NCBI GenBank assembly: GCA_024704765.1
Contig: JAKMXF010000365.1
Span: 930,001-994,000 of the forward strand
Reading direction: 5' to 3'
Length of the DNA: 64,000 nucleotides
Source of the DNA: Oopsacas minuta
Taxonomy: Eukaryota; Porifera; Hexactinellida; Lyssacinosida; Leucopsacidae
Shown: positions 20,801 through 35,200 of the stretch, piece by piece
Layout: each line of letters starts with the position of its first letter
Numbering within the stretch: the stretch's first letter is position 1
Notes under the pieces: generated by a model
Seen by the model: only the letters and a program-made list of their open reading frames with translations
Database searches by the model: none
Told to the model about the DNA's origin: nothing
Program-made: the position numbers and the translations under genes

Positions 20801-23800
20801 TGGGTGTAGAACGATTAGGACAGGTCGGAGAGTACTCCAGAGGGTTAGAGAGACGGCGGTTGTGTTTGTACTTAGCATGCTGGGTAGGGTCGTGAGGATA
20901 TTGGTTAAGAGGCTGCATGTTAAAAGGAGAACTAGGAGTAGATGGATAGTGCATATCTTGAGGATGGTAGTAAGGAGGATGGTATCCCATGGGCATAGAG
21001 TCCTGCTGGTTGTAACCATAATAACCAGGGAATTCAGTAGACATACCTATGTTCCCTTTCTTTCTACTCCCTCCTGAGCGTGTAGCAGCTTCAGAAGGGG
21101 TGAGTGGTTTCTTGAACTCGTCCCCTGGAGTCACAGGATCTGTGTAGACAGAGGGTCCCCAAGGTGATGGGTATTTAGGGGTGGGGTAGGGAGGTGTCAT
21201 GTCGTGTTTGTATTTGGAATGTAAAGGTGTGTGTGGTTGGAGAGGGGGTTTAGAATGAGCACGCATTTGATCAGGAGTAGGAGAGTTAGCAGGTAATGAA
21301 GAAGAAGAAGGGAGTTCTGTGTTAGTAGCAGATTTATCAGCGTTATCGATCAAAGGAGTTGAAGGAAGGGAGACAACTTCTGATTGCTCACTGGTGTGAG
21401 GTCTATTATCAGAAGCAACCATACCATTAGTCTGTGTGTTATCTGTGGCAGAGCAGGAGCTCCTGGGTGTATCGGGAGGGAGGTTAAAGTCCAAACAGAG
21501 GTCAGGTTTATCTGGAATTTGAGTGTTAGAGGACTGAGGCCTGGGAGCTACATGAGGTGAAGACATTGGGGGTTTCTGTTCTGAATAAGCTCTGTATTTG
21601 GGGTCATGTGGATGAGGATAGTAGTAAGGCATAGGACCTTGATAAGGTGGAGTATTCACATGCATATTATGGTAGTTGTAACCGTGAGGATTCTGATAGC
21701 AGTGCATGCTGTTACTACCTAGATTGTGATGGAAAGGAGAATGAGGGTAGCTCTGGATAGGAACGGAGTGAGGATAAGATCCAGATTTGTATCCCTGCTG
21801 GGAATAGTTCTGAAGGATATGACGACTAGATCCAGTAGTTTGAGGGTAGAGAGAGTTAGAAGATTTGAATGGTTTAGTCTCAGGAAATTCGTGAGGAGAC
21901 TGACTAGTAGTATGACTGTGTGGAGTTATTTCTAAACTGCTGGGAAGTGATACATTGAATGGTTGAGAAGAGGAACAATTAGGAGATACTAGAGATTGAT
22001 CGGTTCTATGAGAGTTAGGAGAATTCGTAGAGTATGGAAGGACAGATTGTGATAGTTTAGAAAGAGAATTGTCAGACGCAGAAATAGTTGAGTGATGAGA
22101 TTTCGGATCTCCTGATCCTTTGGTACCGTGTAGCAGAGGTTGAAATGGTTGATGGACATATGGGAAGTGATGATCAGGGAGTGGAGACTTCTCATCAGGA
22201 AGAGGCGAGCAGAACATGAGATCAGGATGCATATCTCCGTGATAAGAGAAACTACTCTGTGGAGTATGTAGTCCATTTCTATTCTTGCTGGAGAAGCAAC
22301 TAGATTTTTTCCCTGTTATAATACGTCTCCCTTTTCTTCTCGGTTTGTTATCTTCCAATCCTATCTCCTTCTTAACTTTGTCCTCTTCTTCCCGAGCCTT
22401 CTGTAACTCCGCTACAGTCCTGCGGGGACGACGTGTAGAGAAGTCTCTCTTCAGTCCCTGCGGCTGGTCAGTCATCTGATTCAGTTTAAAAGCCTTCACA
22501 GCATATAGTCTGATTATACGAGGAGGATTTCTCTTCTGATATACACCTTCACTTTCCTTCAGGGCAGAAAAATTAGATAAGTCATGACCATAGTGGTAAT
22601 AGATAAGTTTTCAAAAAATTTTGTCAAAATAATAATATTTAAAGATATTAGCCCACTAGTTTAGCTGGAATATTTCCTTGAAAGAATATTCAAAAATCAT
22701 TAATACCGTCTCCTTATTATCCAACAAATTGCAAATGCTCGCTAAAGAAAAAGTATACAAACTTACAAGTTTTTCTCTGTTAAGCTTGGCTTTATCCTAA
22801 AATATGTGAATTAAATCATATATATATACACGTACAGGTGTTAATGCAGTTCACACCTTAGCTAATCAGATAACAGCATTGTACATATTTTAACCATTTT
22901 GTCATAAATACAATGGATATGGATACCTTACTAACGTTTAAAACGCTAATATTTGCAATTGCTACAGGGCTATTCGTATTAGTGAGGGTGTACAACGTAT
23001 ATACAAACTTACAATATATTGCTGTCTTTCTGTCATAGGTAACTTTTTCCAAAGATTGTTAACAGCTCTTGCTCTATCCATCCATCCTGCAGAATAGATG
23101 GCTAAACACTGTAAATATGGTATTACATAGAAGATAAAATTATGAAACAAAATTTCTCATAAAATACAGTCAGGAGGCATACCATAAAATTCTCTAATTA
23201 TGGATTATTCGGAAGTATAAGTAAATACACACGACATATAAAAAGAATCAAATAAATTCATTTCAAATAAAGTATCTTTATTATTAACAAGCAAGATGCT
23301 AGAAGTTTGATCCCCCATTTGAATGAATTAATGAAGTAATAGATAGTGACTAGTAGATTGTGAATTGCACTTAACTGCAAAATTGATATATAAGTATGTA
23401 TGTATCTCGGTAAAGACTGACATACCTGGGTACTTATCCTTGAGATCTGTAAATGACATATTTGCATAAAGGACAGGAGCCTTAGTAGCTAGAGTCCCTC
23501 TCTCCTCATCCATTACCCATCGTAGACAAGCTTTCTGATAGCGAGTGAGATGAGGGAGAATATTCTTATCAAAACTATCTAGCTCGTTATCATCTTCCTC
23601 TGTGGTAGATCTCACCTTCATTCTACGCTCTTGCTTCCTCTGTTTCCTACTCTCCTCTCGCATTGCTTTAAGAGACTTCTTTTTAGCAATCAGGCCTGCT
23701 GGCATTTTCAGCTTACGAGGAGCATCCAGAGACTTCAGGATGCTACAAATAAAATAAGCATTAATGAATGTAGAAATTATGATGAAATCAGCAGACAATT

Positions 23801-26800
23801 CTAAGATTAGTATGCACAGTGGATAAAGGTTATGCTTATAAAACACCCTTGAGAATAGTAAAATACAGTAGAATCTTCTTTCGTATGATCACAGTTAATA
23901 CGAATTTCGGGATAAGATGAACAAGGTACTACTGTTTGTTCTTATAGCATAAATAATACAGGAATATATGTGACCATTTACAAATGATGGTTCTTATATC
24001 CGGTACGTGTTCTAATAAGTGATATCTATCCGCTGTACGTATGCCGTAAATATAAGCTACTGAATATAATTAGTATATAAACTGACTCTCTGGGTTGTTG
24101 TATGATGGTAGCTGTAGGATTGTGCTCTAGAGTTATACCCGATGCATACTATATAAGAACAGATATAATGTGTGTATTTATATTAAATATTTATGTGATG
24201 TAACAACTGACATTCTTATTCATGCTAGATAACAGATTCATATCCTCTATGACAGTCTGATCAATACTAGAAGAGAGATCAGCTGGCCCTGTGTCTATGA
24301 AACTACTGTTTTGAGATGATGGGTTAGGGTCTAAAGCAAGTTCTCCTCTCCGAATCTTACGTAACTTCTTGAAGGGATTACTCTCTTTCTTGTGACCAAT
24401 ATACTGTTTATAAGGTAGCAAATTCTTCAATCCTTTCTCACGAATTTGATGGCGACAAAGAGAACAGTAGTACTTCTTCTGAACCATTTTCTGGATATCT
24501 GATTTGCAGTTGAATCCGTCACATGACCCGTGGCTCCATCTACGTATAAGTTCAGATAAAGTTCAGATAAAGTTCATGAGACAGAATTATCATTACAGAT
24601 CTTATGTTAGTATAGTGTTGGACTACATTAGTTGGAATTATGAAGGTTGAAATTAGTTGAATAGTTGTCATTAGTTTGACTCGATTTACTAAGATAATTA
24701 TGGGACTACATTTTTCGACATTTAAGACCAATGATTGTAGAGGATTGCTGAAGATGTACTCCAGATGCTTGCCTATCCCATGAATTAGTTAAACAGTCGA
24801 ACTAACGACAACCAACGAAGTTAAAAACAATGAAAACTTCAGAATTCAAACTAATGCATGAAGGGGTTGGATGTTATAGGATGATCGATGATCGTTGGAA
24901 TATTTCGAAATACAGTTGAAATCTGTTTTTCTAACTATTTCTTTTCATGTAAGAATAAATAGAAAGTTAGAATAAACTGACAGTAAATATTTTGAAGTGA
25001 GAGTACTATAGAGTAAACAGTTTTGATTGATCTTGCTAGTGGAAACTGAATAAAATGAATACTTCAGGGATATGGAGAGTTTCCATTTGAATACTGCAAT
25101 GATTCAATGACTGAAATATAAGCAATAAAATTGGACGTACCTTTTGCAGAGAGAACACTTCATGATGAGATCTCCATCCAGATAATTAACTGAACAAATA
25201 TGACATGATGAACGACTACCACAAGGTGCACATAGTGTGAAATCTTTCTGCCAGGTACCGTTAATCCCAGGAGAGTCAGACGCACACTGAGTGCACTTAA
25301 CACACCTACATAAGAGGTCTCATATAAAATACACCGATACAGCATACAGATAGAACTGAGTGGAAACTCACCAACTACACTTCCATGGTCCCTTAGGCAC
25401 AGATCTGAGCGGAGGTTTAAGACAATAAGTGTGATAGAGTATGTCACATTGATCACACATCAAGAGACACGCCTCATCCGTAGCCAGACCACATCCCTCA
25501 CAAGAGGCACATTTAGGACATCTCCAGCCGTGTCTCAGTCTGGATGAGGGTACCTTAGTTTTGAGACAGTAGTCGTGGTATGAGTTAGCGCATTGAGCAC
25601 AGACAAGGAGAGAGCTGTCTTTACCTTGCCCTCCAGCTCCACAGCATGCACACAAATCCTAACAGTAGATAGCAATTAAAAGTATGTCACAAAATGGTAC
25701 TGATGGTATTTTGCCGCATTACCGATTATCTACCAAACAACTTAAGGGAAGGGTAGAAGCGCTTGCGTTTGGAGGCTGTCCCTGCGCTCAGAGGGAGTCA
25801 ATTTAAACACAATTGAATATCTTTATACCAAGAAATAAAAAATTGGCAAAGAATAACGCTAACTCTAACAGCAAACTGCAGCACTCGCACTAGTACTATT
25901 TAGCTTACAGAGAGTGGGTGTGACCGCCGGAGTGCTTGCTGTAAAGTTTCCCAGATATAACCATTTCCTGATGAATGTAATTAAATAACGATTACTAACC
26001 TTCTGATAGAGTAGGAATCTACTCATGTAAGGGAATATAAGAGGTCTGAAAGAGGGTAAGTGATCTATCTCTAGTCCTGCTTTACCGTTGAACTCCTGCT
26101 AATAAGAAAATAATTATCATATAGCTTAAACTAGAATGAAGACACTACCTTTCCTCTGTAGTACTTCCTTTTACCTTCTTTAAACAGATTCCTGAAACGA
26201 TTAGTTAACGCCCCCTTAGGCAGACCTAGCTGACTGGTGAGCAGGTTACGCAGTCTGTTCTTCTTCTTCTTGTTACGGACAGTTATACGTTTGAGGTTTA
26301 GTCGGGAGGAGGGGAGGGGTCTTCTCTCCTTGCTGATACAAACTCCTGGGGTATATGATTCCAATATCTCTCTTTTCTAAGTGTGGACAGTAGAATAATG
26401 AAGCTTTTATACAAAAAATATTTACAAGTGTTTTCCGAATAGAACATCTATTCGGAAAAGACGTAATCTCAGATAGTAGCTACGAATTTTTGTTCCCGAA
26501 GGTGTACGTTTTATCCGAGTTTGCTGTACCAAAGAAAAGAATTAGCTAGTCAATCTATAACATAATTACAAAATAACTATACTACAATTCTTGATTTGAA
26601 CAAATAACGAACGGAATGGCCTGTGAATCACTAATTAACCCCTATCTCCCCTTTATCAATACAAATACATAAGTATAATACACATACCTTTAATCTCTTG
26701 CTAACAGAGTCTTTATGAAATAGTGTTAGACCGCTGTTTAACTTAAGATTAGCCTCAAATTCTTCTTGAGTCTGTAATTCAATGTTTTTATCCAACTTAT

Positions 26801-29156
26801 CCAGATTCTTATCATCCATGTCATCTTCATACACAACCATCTCAGAACCAACTCCTAACAAACTGTCCCCTATAACACCATCAGAGGTCCCACTCATCAG
26901 GTCACTACCTTCCTGTAACACTACTATAGTGTCTGGTACCATGATAATCTCTTCGAGCTCAGTCTTACCAGCTGTGCAGTCACTTATTACAGCAACTGAA
27001 TCAGCTGACTCAGTCGTGTCACCTGGTATTGGGGTACTCACTTTTAACGCCTCTTCTGATGCCAGGAATATGTTCACTCCCTAATATAGATATAGTTAAA
27101 GAGTGTTACACAAATATTATATACCTTCTAAATGTTCTACAAAATACCGACTTAATTCACTGATCCAATTACACAATATTATGCAGAAATACGCAATATC
27201 TATATCATCATATTTTAATTGTCTCCTTGCGAACACTTTGTGTTCGCAAGCCCGCAACGCGATAGTAATATATAATTTGTCAGTGAAACGCAATTCATGA
27301 ATATATAATATATAATCCTATTATTCTGCTATTTCCTATTCATCAATGTATGTACAATTTGTTGCAAAGTTAGCAGCACCATGCATAAATGAAATATTTA
27401 CGACAGCTAAGATTTTCAGTTAACGACAATAGTTAATACGTAGTAATTACCTTAGCTTCTCTACACTCTGGACAGAAGTATCTGCTCTTGGGTCTTCCTA
27501 GCATGTCATATGTCTGTCTGTTGATCTTGTCACATTTCGCATGTATCCACCTACAAGCACACACAAATATCAATGCAAACGTATACGTTAAATATAGTAC
27601 AATTAATGTTTGTACTTTTGGCAGTAGTCACACTGTATCATAGGAATGTCTGTGACTTGCTTATAAGCTCCTTGACAGATGAAGCAGTAGGATCCTTTTG
27701 AACGCAACTGGTTACATCTGCTGCATATTGTGTAGCCACCGTGCCAGCGGCAAGAGGGACCATTCCCAGCTGACTTGGAGTTACAGTCTATACAGCAACG
27801 ACATTCCTACACGAATAAAAGATGAATTAAGAATAAATCTAAAGTTATTGTAAATAATTGAACAGCAATAAGAGATATTTGTTAGAACTAACTTCACAAC
27901 GCCATTCAGAACTAGGCATAGTAACTAGTCCTGTACAGCTAAGATGTATAGCTTTATCACATGAAGAGCAGACCAACAGCTGATTTGCATCTTCTCTCAC
28001 ACTACAATGATATCACATAATCATCAATAAACAGCTCAAAATAACTCTGTACAAGATTACAATACTAAAGTAGAAAAGAATCCCAAAAGAACCGGACAGT
28101 TAACCTAGAATGCTGTCCTATGTTATCCTACCTGGTATTATATAACTACACTTACTTGCATTTCTGACAGATTTTACAAGCTTCACAGGTCCACCCAGCT
28201 CTGAGGTAGGTAGTATCATTTACTGAGAGACAATAAGGATGCCAATACCGACCACATTTGTTGCAAGAGAGTAACTTAGTATCTTCATTACCCTTTTCGT
28301 TGCAAATCAAACAACAGTCTATATTGAATAATAAAAATAATACGTAGGAGTATGACACTTACGTACATAGATTTGAGTACAAATCTAGTTTGATGAATGT
28401 GTACAGACAGTACACAACCGTCGCACTAGCTTTATACAAGTATGATATTAGTGAAATAGTGATCTAAAATCCACATAATCACCAATTATTACCAATATTC
28501 TTAACTAATCCAGTCTAAACTTCATCCACCAAGTAGATATCAATTTAAAATACCCAATTTTACAACAAGGAGGTAGTCAGACATCCGGACACATCTAGAC
28601 ATCCAGGAGTACGCTCAGAATCAGTGTACTTGATTACCCCGGTATAACCGTTGAAACCAAGGTTCTAAGAAAATTTAGAATTGCTTACTTATATACGCCT
28701 AAATAATATATATTTCCAATATGTTGCGGACGATATCAGATTTGGAATAAGTGTACTCCATTACCCTAGTATAACCCTTGAAACCAAGTTTCTGGAATTA
28801 TTTTTAACAATAAATTTACATATGAGAAACTTGAAAATGCGGAATTTGGATTCAACGTACTTCGTTACTCTATTGTAGCCGTTAAGACCAAGTCTCTGCG
28901 TATATTTAAGATTTCAATTAGTTGTTTACTTTATATTCATAAAAACAAGAATAAATTTACATCTGATTAATTCAAAAGTGTGAAAATCAGATTCAACATA
29001 TTAGATATTTTATTAAAGTCTTGTTGAATTATGTTTACTTTCTTGGTTAAACACGATCTAAAAATGCATGGTCATGCCACATCTCAGAATTGAGAAATTC
29101 GAATTCAATACAACATTCCATAAATCCTTTCCTTGACAACGGACAAACAGACAGAC

Positions 29157-29251
<95 letters not shown>

Positions 29252-32200
29252 TAGACAGACAGACAGATAGACAATAATAGCAAGTTAATAAGATAGATTC
29301 GAATGCACCATTAACTTAGCAAATGAATTCAATTATTTTGGCAACTGAATTAAAGATTCAATTATTCTGGCAAATGGTTAAAATTATGCGCCCTATATAT
29401 TGGTATCATTTCAACATTTTCCTTTGTAGAGTGTGGATTCATATACTCACACACATCAGGTACTTCACTACATCCACATATCCGTCCTCAGGCGTTGCGC
29501 CTTCTCAGCTATAATCGAATTTTCAGTTCGGTTGCCAAAATAATTGAATTCAGTTGGCTAGATAATATTACATTCGTATAATGGATTGTTTCTATGGAAA
29601 ATTGCAATATTTTCAGGTGTAAGAGGAATTAGGTATTGCAAGCAGGAATTCAACCTAGGAGTAGGATGGTATAAATCCAGATAAGATAACTCACTCTGTG
29701 ATAATTCTGAATGTTTAGGGCAGAATAGTTGGAAACATTTGAAGTCCTATACAAGAATAAGAGTTAATAAAGAGATGAAATAGTACAATTTTATACAAAT
29801 CAATAGCTGCATTATAGGTTGCAAAAGTATTCACATGTAAAGAAATAAATACTCAGCTAGTAAGCTAGTTACTAGCTTGTGCATATTCGGTATCAAGGAC
29901 AAAGTTCCCTGAAATTGTGTGTGATCGTGCAAATATAACCCGATCAAAGTTGTATGCATTAGTCCATTTGCGTTATTTACAAATTATGCATATAGACTAA
30001 AGTGTGTGCGTAGGCCTACACTATAAGAAAATAAGCTTTTCCGATTTCTTATATGTCAATGAGACAAGGAATGGGGTATTGAATACTGATGTGATTAGGC
30101 TCAATGTTTCCAGGTTGTATAGTGAAATTCGATGTACATATATAATTGTGTATATGATATATCATAAGTATATTTCGTTTCTATAAATTTGTGAAAACTA
30201 TAAACCAAATTATCAGAAAATCAACTCAATGAATTATCACAGGTGAGATATTTCAATATGTATCATGTAGTGTGTATTTTAAAAAAATATTATGAATTAT
30301 GAATATAATAAGTGATAGAAATATTGTTACATTTATGAAGATTATTCTAGAAATGAAGCAATATTAACTCTAATCATTGTTATAATTACCATTGAAACTC
30401 CTTGCATCAGAGCACACGGGTAGTGATAGTAGGAAGCACAGTCAGGAGCAGAGCATCGAATACCAGCGCCATTTTGATGGCAGTATTCACATGACTAAAT
30501 GGAGACAAAATTATATAAATTATTAGAATTTATAACCGTTCTACGTAGGAGTAAATGACTCATGAATTATAGTTAGTCATCGGATGAAAATTATGTATTT
30601 ATAAGCAATAGCAAAGTTCAATAATTAAGCAGCAAGCTGAATTGGAGGAATAAAAAGATCCAGTACGTAATAAATACAAATTACAGTCAACTCCAGTTGT
30701 ATTTAAGCTCAAGGGACCGCGATAATTATTTCCATATATATATACCTAGGCGGAGTTCGATATAACCGATGGAAATATGTTACTTTGGCGGTTGAAACCA
30801 TGTTTGTAAAATTTCAGACATAAGAGAGGTATTTCGATATTTCCGTGTTCGATATAACAGAAGTTGATTGTATAAACTATAAATGTTAAACGAAACTCAA
30901 ATTCACATCTTCATGACTTAACATTTGTTGATGGCCATTTTAGAAGTGCTAGTAAATATGTCATTCAGCCATGTAGATCAAGTTATTCGCAGGACCAGAT
31001 CAATACGCTGGAAAATCAAATAAGTCATTCGCATGCGATACCCTCCTGGCTAATTATAGTAACAAACAAACTTCCAAAATGTGTAAATAAAAGACCCTTG
31101 AGTGTTTCTGAATGCAGAATTACCTATTTGATATATGTTTTATAAAAGATGTATGTACTGAAGTATCTCTTACTAGTAAACGTGAAAACAGAGATACGTA
31201 CATCATGTTTTGATATTTGAACAGTACATAAAGAGAGGTACAAAACCTTCCGAACAACACTACCAATTTCAAAAAGAAGTCATTTGAATTAGACTAGTGT
31301 AGAAATAGGATTACAAATCCCATTTTTTACGGATAAGTTAGCACATGTTTTTGGAATATGATATTTACACAATAATATTGAATTACATTATGTCTTTGAT
31401 CATTTTGTCTAATTTTCTATATTAAGATTTGCAATTTTAAAGGTTCAGATTACCGTGGGTATCTGCAATAATTTATGCCTATCATTAACGATTTCATCTG
31501 ACTCCAAAAAATCGTTTTGAATATAAGGAAGAATCTCTCTAATTACATACATACCGTTAGCCGTGTTAATTACATACATACCCTTAGCCGTGTTAATTAC
31601 ATACATACCCTTAGCCGTGTTAATTACATACATACCCTTAGCCGTGTTAATTACATACATACCCTTAGCCGTGTTGTTGTTAAACATTATCGTATCATAT
31701 ATGTATATATAAATACAATGCGTCATTCAGTTTGCAAATTATTATCAGACTTTTGCATCCAAGTTTTGCAGCACTCCTAAATGAGAAGGTTTTTATCCAA
31801 AAGGCACACCCTGTAGGGTTGTATCTCTGAAAGGGGCCGTTGAGCGAGTGATTGTAATAGAGGGTTTTGGGACTTTGCCTCCAAAAAATTCAATGTTAAA
31901 CTGTTAAGATCGATTTACAGCCTCTTTTGGTACGTTGACTAACAATAGAGAAAAATATATCTGACAGTATACAATATTTTAAGAAGAGTCCAAAGGGCAC
32001 TGTGCCCTCTGGAAAGAGGCTAGCGAGAACACTGCTCATAATTAAACATTCGTTGACTGTATCTGTGTATACTACTCGATACATAGGAGAGGCTATGGTA
32101 GTTGTCTGTTCCGAAAAACCAACAAGTTATCATAATTGTATCGACAATTTATATAGTAGATCAGACTAGTTATCTCTTGTAACGGTAGTATGTCCGTACA

Positions 32201-35200
32201 GATTTCTCGTAAGGAATTAATCTAGTTATAGCAATGATGCTGATTCATAGGACACTTGTTTTGGTAATTTTTTATTTTATTTTTTAATAACTCTACTCAA
32301 TCTGGGTTCCAGATAACGAAGGTATACGTACGCTTGCAGTATCCAGTGAAATTTTGTTAGAATAACAACTGCGGATAAACGTATACAAATTTCAGTTCCC
32401 TTCAATGCCTTTCAAACAAAAATCACTTCATTTAGGTGAATCCGGGATAAGAAGTATATATTTTGATAAATTCCCTTTGTGTCTAAATTTTCAGATTAAT
32501 AAGAGTCAAATTAGACTACGTGACAAGTATAAAGTATTATACAGCATAAATAAGAATACATTGTTATCCTAATTATTCAACAATATAACGCTTTATTTTA
32601 GGATAATCCTAGCGGCCTACTATTTGATTGCAAGGATAATAAATTCAAACTAATATCAAATTGATAAATAGGTATAGGTGCAAACTCAAGTATATTTTGT
32701 CCTCACTACAGTGAATACACATTAGTAAAGAAACTATATACGTATTCAGAAATGTTCCAAATTACACAAAATGTAGGTACAAGCACAACATTTATGTTAG
32801 GCATTACTTTACTTTCAGCTATCAATAGAAAGAAGCAAATTAGAGAATTCCCTCAATGAAGTTAGAGATATGCATAGTATCGTGATTATAATTATAAGTG
32901 GTTGGTAGTGTAGAGAATTAGGCTTGTACTCGGTATTGTTGAAACATGCGCTATGGACAACACAAAGATAATTACCAGTAAAGTATGGTGATTCCCATAG
33001 CTATTCGAAATGCATACAAATGCTGTAACATAAGTAAGCCAACGTAATTATAGAAAAGTATTAATTTTGCTATAGGATTAAGAAAATATCTAGATATTAT
33101 GTCCAGTGCAGCTATTTAGGACAATATATTATGCATTCTACTATCAATAAGTACAGTGGGTGCTTGCTAGGATAAGACATTAAGATTGGTGCAAATTCAA
33201 GTCATATGAATTGATTAAGCATGGAGGGTAATATGCATACACAATAGGATTTACTTATGGTAAAGAAAGGTTAGTCTTCGGATAACCTCTAGAGCTGAGA
33301 CAGACAAAATAATACTATAGGTATTGGTAATAATAACGAAAACCATACAAATTATTGTTCATAAGGATATTATATAGAGTTCTGCCAAATAAGAAAATGA
33401 TCAAAAATGAATTTATTAATTGATCTGCATATTGAATACGTAACTAGAATATTGTCCGTCCAATAAATATAATACCATCTATTGAAATAATAACTGATGT
33501 ATAATTATATAAATATCTTTTCTAGGTTACAAAGATGAATATTCACCAAGAAAGATTCAACAACTGGTGAGTGGTATATTCTTCATAGATTATAGATTGT
33601 TTCGGGATACGTTTGAATGATTTCATTACTTTATAGCAATTGAATACTTATATTATGTGTATTTGATAAATAAGGAATGCTAACTAATGAATCATATGTA
33701 TATTGAGTTAATGAGTGTACTAATTAGTAGTTATATCCATAAATAATAATGTATGGATACAAGTTTAGAGGTAATGTAGTAAATATTTATAAATCTCCAA
33801 ACGTGATAATTCTATATATTTTAATATCATCTGTAGCATAATGAATTAGAGCTATTGTGTAGGTTGATGCTGTTTTGGAATGGCTGATATTCATAAAATG
33901 GAAATATGTAAGCACCTAGCTTCAGCCTGTTTAATGAATTTATGGATCAAAATTCGGCTATTTCAACCACGTTATACAGGGTATTCGGAGTACGTAGTAC
34001 GCTCCTTGTGCTCCTCCTCTCTTAAAATTTCATACGCCTAAATCAGTAAATTTGTTATGGTATAGGGAAAAATCTAATTTTTACGCTCCTAAATATGATA
34101 TCGTCAAAAATCATACGCCTATAGGAGCTTCCAGCGCTCCTAAATAATTCCTTGGTTTCAAGACACTAACTTACGACATAAATTGTATGTCTGTTTTCGA
34201 TATAACTGTATTTAGATTTACCCTACAACTATGACTATATATTTCCTCAGTTTTGGGACATCCATTTAGTAAATTTCGTTCTCAAACAAAAGTATTAAAC
34301 ACTCCTTTTCGGAATTTTCGGAGCACATAGAAATACTATTATGTACTACATTTGCATAAATTTCTAGAAACAAGAAGATCGATATAACACAAAAATACAG
34401 TGGAACCTCAGAAGTAGGATCACCCATGGGTCCAAAAAATATGGTCGAAATTCAGGGGTGGTCGTAATTCTGAAACATATTAGTATTTGTCTCCTATCAA
34501 ACGTTTGTAACCTTATTAGATTTATCTAATTTCTTCTGGAGATTAAGTTTATTTCGTATATCAAGAAACTACGATATTTTCACATTAGTTTGCCTTTACA
34601 TTTATTCTAATATAATATAGAATTGACTGAATAGTGGAATATGACTGGATGTTCCAACTTGTGTTATTATATGGCTCCAACCGAATAATCCAATTTTCGA
34701 TTCAACCAGAGGCGTAGCTCGAGTGCTGCACATGCAGGGGCGGTCCCAGGATTCCAAATATGGGGCTAATTCCTGTTTGACCCCCCCCATGGGACCGCCA
34801 ATGCACATGGGGGCATATTCAGCACTGCCGCACTATCGTATGGTCCTAACCTGGATAGTATGTTCCACCGAATAATATTTGGCGGATACTTTATAGTTGG
34901 TAGCAAACGAATTTTTTGTTGTTGGAACTTGGAACCCACTGGCGAGGCTAGGAGCACAGGATGGTGCCATAATACATTCTACGAAAATTTTAGTTGTGGA
35001 ATATGCCGTAGGTGCATTGGCGGTCCAGGAGGGGGGCAAACGGGCATTTTAATTAATTAACCCATATTGAAATCTTGGCCTAGGCCTTGCCCCGGGTATC
35101 CAAATCCTGGGACCGCCCGTACGCATGTGCAGCACCCGAGCTACGCCATCGAAAATTGGATCATTCGGTTGCAGCCTTGTAATACCACAAGTTGAATATT

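Noticed and set aside
20588-21019. 143-codon minus-strand frame
   Set aside because: Alternate frame of exon 20 on the same strand; no family features.
20754-21077. 107-codon Arg/Val-rich plus-strand frame
   Set aside because: Shadow of the Pro/His/Tyr-rich part of exon 20.
29047-29283. Cys/Leu/Ser/Val repeat protein on the minus strand
   Set aside because: Translation of the GACA microsatellite.
31445-31780. Repeat-protein frames on both strands (NTAKGMYVI / NYIHTLSRV units)
   Set aside because: Artefact of the 27-bp minisatellite, whose unit is divisible by three.
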